A stretch of 38,696 bases of DNA from assembly GCA_902785135.1 (NCBI GenBank), contig CACZXL010000009.1:1-38696 (forward strand), read 5' to 3'. The position numbers and the translations under genes were made by a program. A model generated the notes under the pieces. That model was not told the DNA's origin. It worked only from the letters and a program-made list of their open reading frames with translations, and did no database searches. Each line of letters begins with the position of its first letter. Position 1 is the stretch's first letter. The stretch is from an uncultured Erysipelotrichaceae bacterium (GTDB lineage Bacteria; Bacillota_I; Bacilli_A; RF39; UBA660). This document shows, piece after piece, positions 1-10,983 of this stretch.

Positions 1-3
1 AAA

Positions 4-18
4 TGATCTTTGAAAACT
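4..18 (+). promoter_or_regulatory. boxA antitermination element of the rrn leader
   Basis: TGATCTTTGAAAACT closely matches the Bacilli rRNA boxA (TGTTCTTTGAAAACT). The same element recurs in the 16S-23S spacer at 1706-1720. In bacteria boxA in the nascent rRNA binds NusB/NusE and prevents premature termination. The rrn promoters themselves lie upstream of the window. Confidence 0.75.
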
Positions 19-26
19 AAGCAAAA
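13..26 (+). other. 5' leg of pre-16S processing stem
   Basis: AAAACTAAGCAAAA is perfectly complementary to the 14 bases at 1651-1664, so the two ends of the 16S precursor can pair into a long stem enclosing 16S. Such stems are the usual RNase III substrate in rRNA maturation. A few more pairs with mismatches can extend it inward (GTCAATT with AATTGAT). Confidence 0.8.
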
Positions 27-68
27 CGTCAATTTTGAGTAGCTAAGGAAAACAAACTTAAATAAATT

Positions 69-1591
<1,523 letters not shown>

Positions 1592-1825
1592 TATGGAGTA
1601 ATCTATAAGAAACTTAAGTTATGTACTGACTATTCGTGAATTGATATTACTTTTGCTTAGTTTTGAGAGATCATTTCTCTTTTTTTAAGAGTATCTCTCA
1701 ATAATTGTTCTTTGAAAACTTGATAATGTGGTAGTTCAATCATATAACGAGCATGATTGAACATTAAGATCTCAATATTTATTTATATTGATAAATAGAT
1801 CTCACAAATTAGGAAACAAAATGGT
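1592..1825 (+). other. 16S-23S spacer without tRNA; boxA and processing legs
   Basis: No tRNA is present. The spacer holds the 3' leg of the pre-16S stem (1651-1664, perfect complement of 13-26), a second boxA (TGTTCTTTGAAAACT, 1706-1720), and the 5' leg of the pre-23S stem (1713-1730). That last leg pairs with 4761-4778 with a single mismatch over 18 bases. A local hairpin (GTTCAATCAT...ATGATTGAAC, about 1733-1762) follows. Confidence 0.85.
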
Positions 1826-4745
<2,920 letters not shown>

Positions 4746-4760
4746 AACTAATTTGTGTTG

Positions 4761-4778
4761 CACATTATCATGTTTTCA
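4761..4778 (+). other. 3' leg of pre-23S processing stem
   Basis: CACATTATCATGTTTTCA is the reverse complement of 1713-1730 with one mismatch, so it can enclose the 23S precursor in a long helix. It lies in the 75-base 23S-5S spacer. Confidence 0.75.
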
Positions 4779-4820
4779 GGGAACAATTGACATTTTGTAA
4801 AATTTATGATATAAATAATT

Positions 4821-4927
4821 TATCAGTGATTATTGCAGAGTGGAAATACCTGTTCCCATCCCGAACACAGAAGTCAAGCACTCTAACGCCGAAGATAGTG
4901 TTAAGCAAAAATAGGAAGTCGCTGATA
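4821..4927 (+). rRNA. rrf: 5S ribosomal RNA
   Basis: About 107 nt with the conserved core CCCATCCCGAACACAGAAGTCAAGC. The ends TATCAGTG (4821-4828) and CGCTGATA (4920-4927) form helix I with one G-U pair. Order 16S-23S-5S is standard. It is followed 11 bases later by tRNA-Ala. Confidence 0.93.
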
Positions 4928-4938
4928 TTTTTTTTTAA

Positions 4939-5015
4939 GGGCCCTTAGCTCAGCTGGCTAGAGCATCTCGTTTGCACCGAGAAGGTCAGGAGTTCGAATC
5001 CCCTAGGGTCCACCA
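4939..5015 (+). tRNA. tRNA-Ala (anticodon TGC)
   Basis: Cloverleaf of 77 nt with encoded CCA. The acceptor is GGGCCCT/AGGGTCC (one G-U). The anticodon stem TCTCG/CGAGA closes loop TTTGCAC, and the T loop is TTCGAAT. The T-stem AGGAG/CCCCT has an A-C mismatch at the fourth pair (A52-C62 in standard numbering), which is unusual for a functional tRNA. It is co-transcribed with the rrn operon. Confidence 0.95.
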
Positions 5016-5025
5016 GTATGACTTT

Positions 5026-5050
5026 AAATACACGTAAGTGTATTTTTTTT
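5026..5050 (+). terminator. Intrinsic terminator of the rrn operon
   Basis: AAATACAC - GTAA - GTGTATTT followed by an unbroken run of T. It starts 11 bases after the tRNA CCA end. Confidence 0.88.
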
Positions 5051-5056
5051 GTATTT

Positions 5057-5083
5057 AAAAACTAGGTTATTACCTAGTTTTTT
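5057..5083 (-). terminator. Terminator of the small minus-strand gene (bidirectional)
   Basis: AACTAGGT - TATT - ACCTAGTT with A-tract on one side and T-tract on the other, so it can work in both directions. The stop codon of the 34-aa minus-strand ORF lies inside the stem. It also backs up the rrn terminator. Confidence 0.75.
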
Positions 5084-5178
5084 ATTCCATCAAAAAGATT
5101 TAATGTTTTTATTTTACCTTTAGCAATATTATTTATAAATTCATTATTATTAATAGCTTCTCTTATTTCTTTTGTCAT
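5074..5178 (-). CDS. Small hypothetical protein, 34 aa
   Basis: Short ORF reading MTKEIREAINN...LFDGIKN, highly charged and probably helical, with no membrane segment. It is supported by signals rather than homology. The typical start context of this genome, GGTGATAAT, directly precedes ATG. A near-consensus promoter lies just upstream (TTGACT-16-TATAAT), and the stop sits in a hairpin terminator. It is divergent from the DUF853 ATPase gene. I do not recognise the family. It could be a regulatory peptide or the remnant of a longer gene, though a complete promoter-RBS-terminator unit argues for expression. Confidence 0.6.
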   Translation of the reverse strand: MTKEIREAINNNEFINNIAKGKIKTLNLFDGIKN

Positions 5179-5196
5179 ATTATCACCATTTCATTT

Positions 5197-5224
5197 ATTA
5201 TATTTATTTGAAAATTAAAGTCAA
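5197..5224 (-). promoter_or_regulatory. Promoter of the 34-aa minus-strand gene
   Basis: On the minus strand TTGACT, 16 bases, then TATAAT. The predicted start of transcription is about 10 bases before the GGTGAT ribosome-binding site. TATAAT boxes facing the other way (5229-5234, and 5243-5248) probably serve the divergent ATPase gene. Confidence 0.7.
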
Positions 5225-5271
5225 CAATTATAATATATGTGTTATAATTTATTTAATGGAGGATATGATGT

Positions 5272-6783
5272 ATGTATATAAACAATAAACTATTAATTGG
5301 TAAAAATGATAAAGTTGAATCATGTTTATTACCAAATTTAGCGAATAGACATGGTCTTATAACAGGTGCGTCTGGTACAGGTAAAACAATTACTTCTAAA
5401 GTAATGGCTGAAAGTTTTTCAGATATGGGAGTTCCTGTATTTATGGCAGATGTTAAAGGTGATTTAGCAGGTACTGCGGTCGCAGGTGAAATGAATGATA
5501 ATATTTCAAAGAGAGTAGAAAATCTTAAATTAGAAAACTTTGAAGTAAAAGAATTTCCTGTTAGATTTTGGGATGTATATAGATTAAATGGACATCCAAT
5601 CAGATTTAAAGTATCAGAAGTAGGGCCAGATATTCTATCTATGATGTTAGGTCTTTCTGAAGCGCAAGAAGGTGTATTAAACCTTTTATTTAAAATCGCT
5701 AATGATGAAAACTTAGAATTAGATGATTTAAAAGATTTAAAAAGTGCATTAAACTATATTGGTGAAAATAGAAAAAACTATACTTTAGATTATGGAAATA
5801 TTACTACACAAAGTATAGGTGTAATTTTAAGAAGTTTAAATGCTCTTGAGAATCAAGGATTAGATAAATTCTTTGGAGAACCAGAATTAGATATTAAAGA
5901 TTGGATATCAGTAGATAACAATGGTAAGGGTATTATAAATATATTAGATGCGGTTGAATTATATAAAAATCCTGATTTATATTCTGCGATTATGTTATGT
6001 TTATTTACTAAACTATATGACAGCATGCCTGAAGTAGGTGATTTAGATAAACCAAAGATTGTATTCTTCTTTGATGAAGCATATTTCTTATTTAGAGAAA
6101 TGCCTTCTTATAGATTAAAACAAATAGAAAAAATAGTTAGATTAATTAGATCTAAAGGAATTGGTTTATATTTTATAACTCATTATACTACAGATATTCC
6201 TGATACTATTCTTGATCAATTAGGTAACAGAGTACAACATAATTTAAGAGCGTACACACCAGCAGATCAAAAAATTGCGAAAGCCGCTGCAGAATCATTT
6301 AGAGTTAATCCAAATTTTAAAACATATGATACAATTTTAGAACTTGGTACTGGTGAAGCATTAGTTAGCTTTCAAAATGAGAAAGGTGAACCTTCAATTG
6401 TAGAAAGAGTAATGATTCTTCCACCACAAAGTAAAATTGGTGTTATAGATGAAATGACTAGAAATAAAATAATAAATAATAGTCCTTTGTGTGGAAAATA
6501 TGATGAAGATGTTAATGATGAATCTGCTAATGAAATTATAACTAAGAAAAATGAAGAAAAAGCTGAAAAAGAGGCAGAGATTCAAGCCGAAAAAGATAAA
6601 ATAAAGGCAGAAAAAGAAGCTGCTAAAAAACAGGCTGAAGAAGAAAAGGCTAAAAGAAAAGCTGAAAGAGAAAAGAAAAGTACTCCACAGTATAAGTTAG
6701 GTAAAAAGATATTTAATATGGGTACTACTAGATTAATAAGCAAGTTCTTCAGCGCAATATTTAAAGGTATATCTAAAAAATAA
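5272..6783 (+). CDS. DUF853 / HerA-like P-loop ATPase (YjgR-type)
   Basis: A 503-aa HerA/FtsK-superfamily ATPase of the DUF853 type, a widespread family whose cellular role is not settled. Walker A is GASGTGKT at residues 32-39, and Walker B is the hydrophobic strand FFFDE with D268/E269. The segment LGNRVQHNLRAYTP and what follows it are typical of the family. After about residue 425 the core gives way to a strongly charged E/K/A coiled coil (about 430-475) and a basic, amphipathic tail that could touch membrane or nucleic acid. GGAGG lies 9 bases before the ATG; two nearer upstream ATGs are out of frame. The gene is monocistronic between divergent and convergent neighbours. Confidence 0.88.
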   Translation: MYINNKLLIGKNDKVESCLLPNLANRHGLITGASGTGKTITSKVMAESFSDMGVPVFMADVKGDLAGTAVAGEMNDNISKRVENLKLENFEVKEFPVRFWDVYRLNGHPIRFKVSEVGPDILSMMLGLSEAQEGVLNLLFKIANDENLELDDLKDLKSALNYIGENRKNYTLDYGNITTQSIGVILRSLNALENQGLDKFFGEPELDIKDWISVDNNGKGIINILDAVELYKNPDLYSAIMLCLFTKLYDSMPEVGDLDKPKIVFFFDEAYFLFREMPSYRLKQIEKIVRLIRSKGIGLYFITHYTTDIPDTILDQLGNRVQHNLRAYTPADQKIAKAAAESFRVNPNFKTYDTILELGTGEALVSFQNEKGEPSIVERVMILPPQSKIGVIDEMTRNKIINNSPLCGKYDEDVNDESANEIITKKNEEKAEKEAEIQAEKDKIKAEKEAAKKQAEEEKAKRKAEREKKSTPQYKLGKKIFNMGTTRLISKFFSAIFKGISKK

Positions 6784-6808
6784 AGAAGACTAAGTAGTCT
6801 TCTTTTTA
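6784..6808 (+). terminator. Bidirectional terminator between the ATPase gene and rodA
   Basis: AAGAAGACT - AAGT - AGTCTTCTT followed by T residues. The rodA stop codon lies within the stem, so the hairpin can serve both convergent genes. Confidence 0.85.
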
Positions 6809-7878
6809 TTTATATTAAAAACTAAACCTATCATAATCATATAACAGATCAAACTACTTCCACCATAACTTATAAATGGTAGAGTAACACCAGTTATAGG
6901 TAATAATCCTATATTCATTCCTATATTTTGTATTTGTTGAAATACTATTATTGATATTATTCCTGAAATAAAATATTTATTTATATTATTTTGTTTAGTC
7001 GCTATATTTATCAATGTTATATCAAAAAATATTAGTAATCCTATAAAGAACAATGAAAATATATATCCAAAGTTACTTATTATTATAGATGATATAAAGT
7101 CATTTTGTGATTCAGGAAAATATATAGGTGTTTTAGTTAAACCATATCCAAATAATGGGGCAGATCCAGTAGACGCTAACGCATTTTCTATCTGCATTCC
7201 TTCTTTATTTTTCCAATCTAATATTCTATCCATTCTATAAAAGAAGTTTGTTCCAAAAATATTTATAAATATATCTTTTTGTTTAAAATATAGATACAAG
7301 AAAATACTTAATAGACTAATTATAATAATAGAAGAAATAATATACCATCTATATCTAATTCCATAAACAAATAGCATTGTTATTAGTATTATAAAATAAA
7401 TTATAACATTACCTGTATCTGGCTCTAAAAAGGTTAAAAAAGCAGGTATTAGAGTCAATAATAGACATTTTAATATAATTAGTACTTCTTCTTTAAAAGT
7501 GCTTATTTTCCTGTTTAAATTAAGTTGTTTAGCAAGTACTATTATCAGTATTATTTTCATAAACTCGGAAGGCTGAAAATTACCTATTTTCGGAATAAAA
7601 AACCAACATTTCGCACCATTAGTCTCTGTTCCTATAAATAAAACTAGTAATAGTAATAAATTACCAATTATATATAATATAAAATCATATCTATAAAAGA
7701 ATTCTTTTTTCTTTTTATATATAATTATTATCAATAAAAAACCAATTACATACCATATTAATTGTTTAATATAAATATATTTATAGTTATCTGATAATAA
7801 GAAAGTACTACTATAAATAGATAATATACTAATAATTGAAAAAATAAATAAACATATCAATATCTTTATATTTCTCAT
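6790..7878 (-). CDS. rodA: RodA/FtsW-type SEDS peptidoglycan glycosyltransferase
   Basis: A 362-aa polytopic membrane protein of the SEDS family, which polymerises glycan strands from lipid II with a partner class B PBP. About ten hydrophobic segments are visible. Family signatures are the NGAKCW...FQPSEFMKI block (residues 87-109), EPDTGN at 150-155, which contains the conserved SEDS Asp (D152), and PFISYGGSS near the C terminus. The length and the short N-terminal tail fit RodA better than FtsW, though SpoVE-type function cannot be excluded. Its presence shows that the organism keeps a cell wall despite its Mollicutes-like base composition. It stands alone, convergent with the DUF853 gene and divergent from the 95-aa gene. 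Confidence 0.9.
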   Translation of the reverse strand: MRNIKILICLFIFSIISILSIYSSTFLLSDNYKYIYIKQLIWYVIGFLLIIIIYKKKKEFFYRYDFILYIIGNLLLLLVLFIGTETNGAKCWFFIPKIGNFQPSEFMKIILIIVLAKQLNLNRKISTFKEEVLIILKCLLLTLIPAFLTFLEPDTGNVIIYFIILITMLFVYGIRYRWYIISSIIIISLLSIFLYLYFKQKDIFINIFGTNFFYRMDRILDWKNKEGMQIENALASTGSAPLFGYGLTKTPIYFPESQNDFISSIIISNFGYIFSLFFIGLLIFFDITLINIATKQNNINKYFISGIISIIVFQQIQNIGMNIGLLPITGVTLPFISYGGSSLICYMIMIGLVFNINKKKTT

Positions 7879-7948
7879 ATTATACCTCTATTATATTTTT
7901 AGTATTATTTATAAAAATATGCATAGTATTAATAAAAAGGAGGTAAAA

Positions 7949-8236
7949 ATGATAAAAAAATTACCAAGTATTTTTAAAGGGAAAGCTCCAAATAATGTTA
8001 ATCAAGAGACTACGATTATTGGAAAAGAAGAAATAGAAAATGATAAAGATATTAAAACTCAAATAAGAGATATTTTTTCTTCAAATAATTTTGTTTATAA
8101 AGCAGATACACAAATAACTTATATTTCAGGTGAAGTCGTAAAAAAAACTATTATTGGGAAAACCAATAATAGTTTAATAACGATGGATGATGAATTAATA
8201 GATGTTAGTAAAATATCCAAAATAGAATTAATCTAA
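7949..8236 (+). CDS. Hypothetical protein, 95 aa, convergent with a coat-protein gene
   Basis: Soluble 95-aa protein. The start used is the ATG after AAGGAGGTAAAA; an in-frame ATG 30 bases upstream has no ribosome-binding site. The first 35 residues are Lys-rich and low complexity. The second half (VYKADTQITYISGEVVKKTIIGKTNNSL) alternates like a small beta-barrel or Sm/SH3-like fold. I cannot name the family. Its stop overlaps that of the CotY/CotZ-like gene on the other strand by two bases, and no separate terminator lies between them. The neighbourhood makes a spore-surface role possible, but only by association. Confidence 0.72.
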   Translation: MIKKLPSIFKGKAPNNVNQETTIIGKEEIENDKDIKTQIRDIFSSNNFVYKADTQITYISGEVVKKTIIGKTNNSLITMDDELIDVSKISKIELI

Positions 8237-8631
8237 ATATTTTCTATTAATGTATCACCTAAACATCTAATTGCACATATACATTCTAAATTCATTGTAA
8301 AGAATGATTCAGTTGAAGTAAATGTTCCATCATCATTAGCAATTAATACTCTAAATGTTGCGCAGCAATTATCTATTTTTTCTACTCTAAATACAGAAGA
8401 TAGTGTTTCTGGATTAGCTTCTCTAGTTGTAGGTGCTTGCCATGGAGTAGTACCATTACTATTACATGTATAAAGAATTACAGGTCTTGTATTATAATAA
8501 AGACAAGAAAATTGACCTAATGATGGTCTATCACAACTTTCTATACAATTATCGTCAGTTTCAGCATTTCTTTGTAATAAGTTTATAACATTAAGAATAT
8601 CACTTATGCAGTTACAATTATTTTTACACAT
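8233..8631 (-). CDS. Spore coat protein, CotY/CotZ-like
   Basis: A 132-aa Cys-rich protein resembling the CotY/CotZ/ExsY family, which builds the cross-linked outer coat or exosporium basal layer of Bacillus spores. The N-terminal helix is MCKNNCNCISDILNVINLLQ. It is followed by TRPVILYTCN, FRVEKIDNCCATFRVL and a final Cys pair (ECICAIRC), the usual order of elements in that family; ten or more Cys are spread along it. A GGGGG ribosome-binding site precedes the ATG. Upstream is a sigma-K-like box with one mismatch. No other coat gene lies next to it, but CotD-like and YjcZ-like genes occur elsewhere in the window. Confidence 0.78.
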   Translation of the reverse strand: MCKNNCNCISDILNVINLLQRNAETDDNCIESCDRPSLGQFSCLYYNTRPVILYTCNSNGTTPWQAPTTREANPETLSSVFRVEKIDNCCATFRVLIANDDGTFTSTESFFTMNLECICAIRCLGDTLIENI

Positions 8632-8659
8632 AATTATTTCCCCCTTACATTTTCTATTA

Positions 8660-8687
8660 TAGAATATTCAAGTTGTAATAAAAAAGT
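8660..8687 (-). promoter_or_regulatory. Possible sigma-K-like promoter of the CotY/CotZ-like gene
   Basis: On the minus strand AC, 17 bases, then AATATTCTA. The sigma-K consensus is AC-N16/17-CATANNNTA, so this has one mismatch in the -10. A sigma-A TATAAT overlaps it (8656-8661) but has no convincing -35. Weak on its own; its value is in the parallel with 30809 and 33945. Confidence 0.35.
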
Positions 8688-8700
8688 GTAGGTGTAAGCC

Positions 8701-8728
8701 TTGTCTTTTTATTATTTTATAGTATAAT
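8701..8728 (+). promoter_or_regulatory. Promoter of the EIIB-like gene
   Basis: TTGTCT, 16 bases, TATAAT (8723-8728), a good vegetative promoter 18 bases upstream of the start codon. The leader is very short and begins near the GGTGAT ribosome-binding site. Confidence 0.6.
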
Positions 8729-8745
8729 TATAGTAGGTGATATAT

Positions 8746-9066
8746 ATGAATTTTAACTATCAGTATTTGATAATTTTAGGAGTATTAGTATTTATACTTT
8801 TAATTGTTCTAAAAGCAAATAAAAAAGATTTTCATATTGAAGCAAATAAATTAGTAGAATATCTAGGTGGAAAAGATAATATATTAAATATGGAAGTAAA
8901 TATGTCTAGATTTAAAGTTACTTTAAAAGATGTTTCAATTGTTAATAAAGAAGCAATTCAAAAACTAGGTGCAAAAGGTATAGTAGAAATAGATAATCAA
9001 TTAAAAATTATTCTAGGACCTAATGCAAAGACATTAGAAAAATATATAGATGAATTAAAAAAATAA
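8746..9066 (+). CDS. Membrane-anchored PTS EIIB (glucose-type)-like domain lacking the phospho-Cys
   Basis: A 106-aa protein with one N-terminal transmembrane helix (about residues 7-23) followed by a glucose-family EIIB fold: the helix IEANKLVEYLGGKDNI, then the MEVNMSRFKV strand, LGAKGIVEI and LGPNAKTLEKYIDEL. In active EIIB domains the first strand carries a Cys (as in DACITRLRV) that is phosphorylated and passes phosphate to the sugar; here that position is Asn52. It is therefore unlikely to transfer phosphate and may be a sensor or structural protein. GTG at 8737 is part of the ribosome-binding site, so ATG 8746 is used. No PTS gene is adjacent. Confidence 0.8.
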   Translation: MNFNYQYLIILGVLVFILLIVLKANKKDFHIEANKLVEYLGGKDNILNMEVNMSRFKVTLKDVSIVNKEAIQKLGAKGIVEIDNQLKIILGPNAKTLEKYIDELKK

Positions 9067-9086
9067 GTTTTAAACTTATTTTTTTA
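9063..9086 (+). terminator. Bidirectional terminator
   Basis: AATAAGTTT - A - AAACTTATT followed by a T run. It overlaps the stop codons of both flanking convergent genes. Confidence 0.7.
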
Positions 9087-9927
9087 TTTTATAAAAATTA
9101 AATGATGGTTTATTAAATAATCTATAATCATATTTATCGGTACCTATACCACTACTTATATATAAATCTGTGTTATCAACTTTATAATATGGATCAATAT
9201 ATTTAGTACTTCCATCTCTTGCAAAAAATCTTTTAATAATAGGTAAATTTACTTGACCATTTAATGAGTTAGAAGAGAATGCTATATCAAAATTATAGTC
9301 TTTTATATCATCAATTTCATCACTTTCACTAAACATTACCATTTTATACTTAAAAGTATTATCCTTTAAAATATCACTAATAAAACCAATCGATGAATTA
9401 TTATCTAATCCAACTAATAGTATTTTTTCCTTTAACTTACTATAAATAATATCTTTATTATCATTTAGTGAAATAAATCCACTAGATTGCATTATACTAT
9501 CATAACTTGGATTAGATTTATCATTTTTTCCAGAAACATAGTATTTTCCATAAGTACAAGTTAATTTAGATAATTTTTCTTTTATTTTATTTGTTTCTTC
9601 TTCTTCAAAATTATATTTTTCTTTAGTAAGATTTCCTGTAAAGATTATAATATCCGGTTTTTTATCGTTAATCTTTTCAATTAATAAATCAAATTTTTCT
9701 AAATCTTCTTCATTTTTATATAATATATCAGAGAAATGCGCTATTTTTAAAGTGTTAAATGATTCTGGAAATTGATCACTTTGAATACTATATTCCTTTG
9801 ATATAACGCCGCTATTTCCTAGAAATTTTCCATATATAAAAATAAGTATAATAGCTAAAAGTAGTAAAAAGAATAAAGTTCTAAAGAAATGTGACTCATT
9901 TTGAATTTCATTTTCAATTTCTTTCAT
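9076..9927 (-). CDS. Metallophosphoesterase-like membrane protein with lost metal ligands
   Basis: A 283-aa protein with a transmembrane helix at about 17-33 and an outside domain resembling YkuE/YaeI-type calcineurin-like phosphoesterases. The fold markers remain in order: LKIAHFSD (60-67), PDIIIFTGNL (91-100), YYVSGKND (129-136), FDIAFSSNSLNGQVNLP (213-229) and LYISSGIG (255-262). The metal-binding residues do not. DxH is now D67-I-L69. The Asp of GDL is Asn99, and GNHD has become GKND. The AH motif reads FS, and GHxHGGQ reads SNSLNGQ, losing both His. It is most likely a pseudo-enzyme that keeps a binding or structural role. The ORF is intact and well preceded by an AAGGAGG site, so it is not a decaying gene. 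Confidence 0.8.
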   Translation of the reverse strand: MKEIENEIQNESHFFRTLFFLLLLAIILIFIYGKFLGNSGVISKEYSIQSDQFPESFNTLKIAHFSDILYKNEEDLEKFDLLIEKINDKKPDIIIFTGNLTKEKYNFEEEETNKIKEKLSKLTCTYGKYYVSGKNDKSNPSYDSIMQSSGFISLNDNKDIIYSKLKEKILLVGLDNNSSIGFISDILKDNTFKYKMVMFSESDEIDDIKDYNFDIAFSSNSLNGQVNLPIIKRFFARDGSTKYIDPYYKVDNTDLYISSGIGTDKYDYRLFNKPSFNFYKIKK

Positions 9928-9936
9928 AAATCCTCC

Positions 9937-10599
9937 TTATAGCAATTGAATTAAAACTAATATTAGGTTATGACAAAAGTGAAATACCATAGTTGTGAAT
10001 AGATTATTAGTTTTATAATATATATACGCAAAATCTAATCCCATAATAATATATGGAATACCCATTAATATTTCATTTATATTTCTATAATCTGATATAT
10101 GTAATAATCCAAATATAATTCCACTTATTATTACAAATATATATTTATTCTTAATAATATTTCTAATTGATTTTCTAAATATAATTTCTTCTACAAAGGG
10201 TGCATATATTATAGAAGTAAATACCATATATACTGGTATTTGTTTTAATAAATTTCTAACTGCTGTTTCATTTCCACTCATTTCTAGGTGAGTTATATGT
10301 TGAAGCAAAACATTACTTAATCCCATAAGTATTACACCTAATAAATATAGTGATATATATTTACTTAAATAATTCTTATAATTTTCTTTAAAATCAATTA
10401 TATCTTTTTTTAGTTCTTTTCTATACATAAATATTAAAAAAGCAATATATACAATATTTATTATTAATATACAATTTACTCTTTGATTATAACCAAATGT
10501 ATTATATTTAATACCTAAAGCTATAATTAAATAAATAAAAAGATATTCATATACAAAATATGAACTAAAAACTAATACATTTTTAATTATTTTTCTCAT
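9937..10599 (-). CDS. CPBP family intramembrane metalloprotease
   Basis: A 220-aa polytopic protein of the CPBP (CAAX protease/bacteriocin-processing, Abi) family. The motifs are EEIIFR with E137, E138 and R142, FGLLH with H167, and HFCHN with H207, H210 and N211. Together these form the family's active-site set. About six hydrophobic segments are visible. Family members cleave prenylated or signal-type peptides in the membrane, or protect against self-made bacteriocins; the substrate here is unknown. It lies 9 bases upstream of the phosphoesterase-like gene on the same strand, so the two probably form an operon. Confidence 0.85.
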   Translation of the reverse strand: MRKIIKNVLVFSSYFVYEYLFIYLIIALGIKYNTFGYNQRVNCILIINIVYIAFLIFMYRKELKKDIIDFKENYKNYLSKYISLYLLGVILMGLSNVLLQHITHLEMSGNETAVRNLLKQIPVYMVFTSIIYAPFVEEIIFRKSIRNIIKNKYIFVIISGIIFGLLHISDYRNINEILMGIPYIIMGLDFAYIYYKTNNLFTTMVFHFCHNLILVLIQLL

Positions 10600-10645
10600 A
10601 TTTTTATCCTCTATATAATTATATCACAATATTTATAAAAAAACA

Positions 10646-10675
10646 TTTACATTCGTTTAAACTTTATGTTATAAT
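10646..10675 (+). promoter_or_regulatory. Promoter of the rimP-nusA-infB operon
   Basis: TTTACA, 18 bases, TATAAT. The predicted transcription start, near 10682, is immediately before the leader hairpin. Confidence 0.7.
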
Positions 10676-10689
10676 CTACATTGACAACG

Positions 10690-10713
10690 AAGAGTGTGGT
10701 GATCCACACTCTT
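10690..10713 (+). promoter_or_regulatory. Leader hairpin upstream of rimP
   Basis: AAGAGTGTGG - TGAT - CCACACTCTT, a perfect 10-bp stem near the 5' end of the transcript, about 14 bases before the GGAGG site. There is no U-tract, so it is not a simple terminator. It could stabilise the mRNA or be an autoregulatory binding site. GC-rich hairpins in rimP leaders are known in other bacteria, but I cannot assign this one to a named family. Confidence 0.6.
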
Positions 10714-10737
10714 TATGTTATAAATGGAGGAATTTTT

Positions 10738-10983
10738 ATGCTTAGTAAAATTCAAAAATTGATTGAAGAACCATTAAAAAAGGAAAAAATTGATGTGTTA
10801 GACGTGTATTTTGAAGAAGAAGATGGCGTTAAGAATCTTATGATTATTATTGATAAAATGCCATATGTAGATTTAGATACATGTGTTTTAGCAACTCATA
10901 TTATTAATCCAATACTTGATGAAGCTGATCTTATTGAAGACAGTTATGTTTTAAATGTATGTTCGAAAGGAGTAGAAGAATAA
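10738..10983 (+). CDS. rimP: Ribosome maturation factor RimP, N-terminal domain only
   Basis: RimP helps assemble the 30S subunit. The 81 residues match only the N-terminal alpha/beta domain: the KIQKLIEEPLKKE helix, then DVLDVYFEEEDG, LMIIIDK, the VDLDTC helix, and VLNVCSKG at the place of the usual LEVSSPG. Normal RimP is about 150 residues with a C-terminal SH3-like domain that is absent here. The stop falls at the domain border and overlaps the nusA start (TAATG), so this is a settled arrangement and not a fresh nonsense mutation. The chosen ATG follows TGGAGG; an earlier in-frame start would lie inside the leader hairpin. Confidence 0.82.
   Translation: MLSKIQKLIEEPLKKEKIDVLDVYFEEEDGVKNLMIIIDKMPYVDLDTCVLATHIINPILDEADLIEDSYVLNVCSKGVEE

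Noticed and set aside
8737-8745. GTG start giving a 109-aa EIIB-like protein
   Set aside because: The GTG is part of the GGTGAT ribosome-binding site of the ATG at 8746.
10681-10737. N-terminal extension of RimP through the leader hairpin
   Set aside because: The frame passes through a perfect 10-bp hairpin at the transcript start, and the ATG at 10738 has a good GGAGG site and matches the family start.
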